From the NCBI RefSeq assembly GCF_000004825.1, contig NW_008805092.1, positions 62,001 through 126,000 on the forward strand: DNA of 64,000 bases, read 5' to 3'. Made by a program: the position numbers and the translations under genes. Origin of the DNA: Heterostelium album PN500 (lineage: Eukaryota > Evosea > Eumycetozoa > Acytosteliales > Acytosteliaceae). Each line of letters opens with the position of its first letter. The first letter of the stretch is position 1. This document shows, piece after piece, positions 59,811-64,000 of this stretch. The notes under the pieces are model-generated. The model did no database searches, was not told the DNA's origin, and worked only from the letters and a program-made list of their open reading frames with translations.

Positions 59811-62800
59811 TTTACAATGTTTGTTTGAATTCAGAAATACAACAGGTGTTGGTAGGAGGGAAAGTTGGAAAAAAGAAAAAAACAATAAAATTTTAAAATG
59901 TCTGCAAACTAATTAGGTTACAATTGATGTTGTTGTTTTTGTTTCTTGTAAATGAATGATGATGAAAAAGATTGGAGTTATAAAATAATAAGGTTTAGTT
60001 ATTTGTATTGAATTATTGAAAGTAGTAACTAATTATTTTTGCTTGTGACAAAACTGATATTTAAAGACAACAATGAGAAGAATTTTAACAATGAGAGAAT
60101 TTTAAAAATTAAATGGTTGAAAGTTAAACTATTGGTGGCAATATACTTGTGATTGGGGAGAAGATTGGTTGATTCTATATTTTGTTACCACTAGATTCCA
60201 GGTATATGTAGATTCTAAATAAATAATATTCCTAGATAGATTGTGAAGTAGGCGGGGGTAACGGATCTCTTGGTTACACTATGTAATGTTAAATAAATAT
60301 TATATATCTGGCACTGAAATGGGTAATGAATCTAAAAATTAAAAGAATGGATATTTATAGATTAGATATTTGTATATTGTTGGACAAAATACTTTTGGTG
60401 AGGATGACACACAAATTAAATTCCACAAACACCTACCATAAATAATAAAATTCATTGCCCAGGTATGACAATTTATGTTGTTATAATTTCTTTGGTTTAT
60501 GAAAGTTGTGATATTGAATATTCTAGTTGCTCCCCTTTATTCCAATTTTTGTTCTTAAAATTTAATAATTTAAATAAAATAATTATTTTATACAGCAATG
60601 TAAAATCTATTGGGTGAGAGTGGTGGATTGTCCAAGAGACATCAAATGTAATATTATAACACTAATCTTCAAGCACCAATAAAAAGTATATACAGAAAAT
60701 AGAATATTTTAAACACAATAAATAAATATACAAAACAATATGAATAACCCTTATAGCAGTGTTAACAGATTTCCAATACTCTTGAAACAAATTTATAGTT
60801 GTTTGTGCTTTGGTTTCAACAACATTTAAAATTTGATTCTATTTAAATACATACAAAAGAGAGAGAACAAAAAGTAAAATAAAAAGAAATTGTATTTTTC
60901 AAATTTACTTTCTGTTGGATAGTGAAAGAAGTATAATTCTTAGTTATAGGGTTAAGGGGTAAAAATAAAGTCTGTCTTGACACTATTGTTGTCCTCTACA
61001 GGATGGATAACTCAACAGGTTTAAATCATTTAAGAGTAGCCACATAAATCTTACCTACATATAGCAGCACTTTTTAAATCACAAATTTGGTAATTTTTGG
61101 TTTTGCTATGCTTTGATTTGATTTGGTTTATGATTTTTTGATGTGTTGCTTTCTGATTGCCTTGTATTACCCTATGCTCATACTTTTTGGCTTCAATTTA
61201 TTTAAATGTGACTTCTACCACTACTATAAATATGATATTTCCAATAGAAGAAAATAAAGTAGAAATGCAAATCTGGAAATAAAATACAATTTATTTTTTG
61301 TTGTATGGTTTAATTATTGGGGATTGTTAACAAAGTGGTATTGGCAATATTAATTTTGATTTTTTTTACTTCTTTTTACAGGCTATCGCTAGTGGTGATG
61401 ATGTTTAGTTATTACCAAAAACAAAAATAAAACAACAATCAATTAATAATAAAACAAATATTATTAAATCAACAAGAAATAGAAAAAACGATAACAAACA
61501 CGTTATAGACTTTTGATGATTCTTTGATGGTGATTGGGGTGAGATGCTACTGAACGCTCTTATAATCTCTACTGTCTTCTGTTTGCCAAGTTTTCTCTAA
61601 CTAATGCCTAACGAATCATGATAGTTGATGTCGATCAAAGCAATCTGATGATACTGTTATGGACAACTTTAGTAATATATTGTAGTTACTTTGTGGTGTG
61701 TGTGTTTGGTTGGAGAAAAAATAAATTTTGATCACCAAATCACATGGTGAGATATAAAAAATTAAAATAAACCAATTATTAATGAATGATGAAATAGATA
61801 TAAAAAAAAAAACATTACGTCGAATCATTTAGTTTGTTTATCTTTTTTTGTGATCACCACACCACCCCAAACCATAGTCTATGAGCAGACACCACAAACA
61901 CTGACCATTAGATTGTAGAGATGAGCTGTTTAATCTGTAAATATTGACAATATAATCAATTGATTTGGGTGAAAACATAATGATTTTAATACCTATTTTG
62001 TATTACAGTAATAGTTGATTGACTGTGTGTGAGTTTGATGTGGTTATGTGTTTAGTGTAAACCGTATATGAGATTTGAAAATAAAACAATTGATTATTTT
62101 AAAAATATTATTTTTAGTTCATTACAATGGGCTGTTGAGTTTGGTAGAAACTAACTTCATCTGTAAGTGGATATCTTTGATTTTGATTTAGTTATTTGTT
62201 TTGTTCTAGGTAATTGTTGTGTGGGTATACTTGTGGTTGAAGTTGTTCTTTTTTCAAACTTTCCATTAGTAGTAGAAGAGTAAAGAATAAACAAACATCA
62301 GCAACAGTACTGTCATGCTGTGTACTCTAAATTTAACACCTATCTAGGGTTGCACTATCTCTTAAAGTTATATCTTTTAAATCTAGAATAGTTACATTTG
62401 ATTATATAGTCATTCTGTATCTACTAATTCTTTGAGAATCTAATAGAGTAGGTAGTACAATCAAATTAAATTTGGTTTTATTATTATGAGAATGAAAATG
62501 AATTGAATTCATTCAATCAATAATAGTGTTTGTTTTCATTTCTTTCTTTTTATTAGGTTAGTTCGTTAATTTCTGTTTACTAATGAATAGATAGATACAC
62601 CTGATTTTAAAAGATATTTTATAGTTATTATTTTCTTTAAATCAAACCAAATTGTTGTTTTTTTTTAAAATCAAATGATTTCAAATAATTTAACTAATAG
62701 ATAGATGTCCAACATCATATTAAAAGATGGATTTCATTCAATTTCTGAATATCTGCCATCAAATAAATGAATCATTATAAGATGAGAATTCTTAATTTGA

Positions 62801-63076
62801 AATCAAATCAATAAACTAATTAATCAACATAAAATAATTTTAAGAATGTCAAAAACTTTAAAAAAAAAAAAACTAATACATTTAAATTTACCTTTTAAAG
62901 AATCAATCAATACTTGTAAATTTAGAATTATATAGATCATTTAAAATGTTAATAATGAGTTGTTTACAATTAATCCAAGAGAAATCTAATAATATTTCAA
63001 TAAATTATTGCAATAATTTATTTAATTTTTAAACAACAAGAATAACAAACTTTTAAAATTGATAGGGTAGTGCAAT
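59811..63076. other. 3.3-kb non-coding region upstream of the terpene synthase
   Basis: No supported gene. Islands of more balanced composition occur at about 60180-60290 (with GGCGGGGGTAACGG), 60930-61060, 61500-61680 and 62120-62470. At 61382-61408 a GCT..TAG block follows a strong TTTTTACAG acceptor and could be a terminal mini-exon on the plus strand, but no partner exon is seen. It probably includes the regulatory DNA of the terpene synthase on its 5' side and the 3' flank of the edge gene. Confidence 0.5.
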
Positions 63077-64000
63077 CTATTTTGATAAGTTTTGGGTTGG
63101 TGGTCGAAATAATGGTAGTAGTTTAAGGGGTGCTTTGGGTAAGGGTAATGGAGTAACGATCTTTTTTGCAAGTTGTGGAATACTACTAACAATATTATTA
63201 TTGTTATTGTTATTGTTATTAATATTTGGAATCTAAATAAAAGTAAGAATGATGAATAATTTTTGTTTTGTAAGTTAGTTAGTTTATTATTGATAAAATC
63301 AATTCATAATTTCTATTTGTTTATGTTAACAACAAGCACTATGATATAACTATTACAATTACTCTTTTACTTTTTACTTTTTGTTTTATTACTAAATATA
63401 TGTTGTATGTTATTGAATTATATTGAATTGTTCCAGCTGTATCTGTCCTGAATTTATGTGACTTTATAAAACAGGTCAAAAGAAGCTGAGATAGTGAAAA
63501 CTATCAAGCCTATCTGGTTGTAGAGATATAATATCCTATAGTTGTTCTTCTTTTGAACAAATACAAGATATCATATCGTACACCAGACCTGACTATTCAA
63601 GCTTGTCAAACTATCATTTTATTTTAGGGTAGTGGAACGAGGTGACAATAAACCTATAAGAATTGCACTCAGAATCTACCCAACATTGATAATCCACCAA
63701 TGTTTACCATTATTATATTCAATAATAAAATAATAACAACAACTATATTATAAGTGTATCTATAAAAATAAAGTAAAATATCCGACATCGTCGGGGACGA
63801 CGATGACTGTAAAGTAATTGTAGTAACAAACTTTTTGATAATAGCAGTAGTAGTAACAAATGTACAAATGAAAAAGAGGAGTAATAATTATATAGTTAAA
63901 CGAATACTTGTTAAAAACACTTACCTTATTTACATTTGATTTAAATTTATCATTATTGTTATTGTTGTTGTCATCATCTTTTGTTGTTTCTATTGATAAT
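63077..64000 (-). CDS. C-terminal end of an unidentified protein (runs off the right edge)
   Basis: Two exons are seen on the minus strand: 64000-63925 (open to the window edge) and 63232-63077, ending in TAG. The frame is continuous across the junction AAG|ATT with a good GTAAGT donor and a TTTATTTAG acceptor. The visible 76 residues read as an Asn-rich segment, then IPQLAKKIVTPLPLPKAPLK and ending PPTQNLSK. No domain can be recognised from this fragment. The intron between them is 692 nt, many times the usual length here, and contains a structured-looking island. Confidence 0.65.
63447..63605 (+). ncRNA. Candidate structured RNA inside the long intron
   Basis: The top strand can form several stems in a row: CCTG 63447-63450 with CAGG 63472-63475; GCT 63485-63487 and GATAGT 63490-63495, capped by a GAAA tetraloop, pairing ACTATC 63500-63505 and AGC 63507-63509; TCTGG 63513-63517 with CCAGA 63583-63587, enclosing GATAT/ATATC and TTGTTC 63542-63547 with GAACAA 63555-63560; and CAAGCTTG at 63598-63605. 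The stretch is less A+T rich than ordinary introns here. The GAAA loop exists only on the plus strand, antisense to the host gene. No known RNA family is recognised. Confidence 0.3.
63782..63805. other. G+C-rich double hairpin in the long intron
   Basis: CATCGTCG (63786-63793), GGGA, then CGACGATG (63798-63805) form a perfect 8-bp hairpin. CCGAC (63782-63786) and GTCGG (63790-63794) form an overlapping alternative. Such a G+C-rich string is exceptional in an intron of this genome. Confidence 0.5.

Noticed and set aside
60346-60444. 32-codon frame beginning ATGGATATTTATAG
   Set aside because: Short, A+T-biased codons and no splice or conservation support.
63483-63510. Hammerhead-ribozyme-like string CTGAGA..GAAA
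   Set aside because: The core needs CTGANGA and a cleavage-site helix; here one core base is missing and the GAAA is the loop of a perfect hairpin.
1-64000. Transposons, virus-derived elements, CRISPR arrays, rRNA genes
   Set aside because: No terminal repeats, transposase, reverse transcriptase, integrase or capsid-like frames, no regular spacer arrays and no rRNA-like sequence were seen on either strand.

Overview
The window is nuclear DNA of a dictyostelid social amoeba. Intergenic DNA and introns are extremely A+T rich. Introns are mostly 50-100 nt with GT..AG ends, exons are much richer in G+C, and proteins carry runs of Asn (AAT/AAC), Gln, Ser and Thr. A dictyostelid-type terpene synthase, an alpha-4-like G protein alpha subunit and a tweety-like membrane protein fit this. 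Coding G+C looks higher than in Dictyostelium discoideum, so a relative such as Cavenderia, Heterostelium or Tieghemostelium is more likely; this is inference.

Layout. At 1-848 (minus) lies the start of a PP2C-like protein, followed by 5.5 kb of non-coding DNA. A dense block runs from 6.4 to 30 kb: G alpha (+), RMND5-type GID/CTLH ubiquitin ligase subunit (+), a long LRR protein with an apparent one-base frameshift (+), UBA5 (-), NOP56 (+), two tandem sulfotransferases (-), an unrecognised 817-aa protein (+), a YME2/RNA12-like mitochondrial protein (+) and GDP-mannose pyrophosphorylase (-). Then come 5.9 kb of non-coding DNA and a second dense block from 36 to 59.8 kb: A-type cyclin (+), BRCT-WGR-PARP (+), an unrecognised mitochondrial-looking protein (+), EXOSC8 (-), TRAPPC2L (+), COMMD8 (-), an LRR protein with an acidic Pro-rich tail (+), a hemerythrin-like protein (-), the tweety-like protein (-), a thioredoxin-UBA-ZZ-UBX fusion (-), an RRM/RS protein (+) and the terpene synthase (-). 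A 3.3-kb non-coding stretch follows, then the last two exons of a gene on the minus strand that enters from the right edge, separated by an unusually long 692-nt intron.

Genes are individually promoted housekeeping and signalling genes, many in divergent pairs 280-590 bp apart (UBA5/NOP56, EXOSC8/TRAPPC2L, COMMD8/LRR, sulfotransferase/817-aa gene). No operon-like pathway is apparent. I found no rRNA, tRNA, CRISPR, transposon or virus-derived element.

Most worth a second look: a PARP whose catalytic glutamate position is glutamine (H-Y-Q instead of H-Y-E); a hairpin-rich, relatively G+C-rich island inside the 692-nt intron at the right end; a thioredoxin-UBA-ZZ-UBX fusion; apparent gene conversion confined to the last exon of the tandem sulfotransferases; and hairpin clusters in the two long non-coding regions. 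Exon boundaries were read by eye from GT/AG sites and reading-frame continuity and checked by length arithmetic; no alignments or searches were run.
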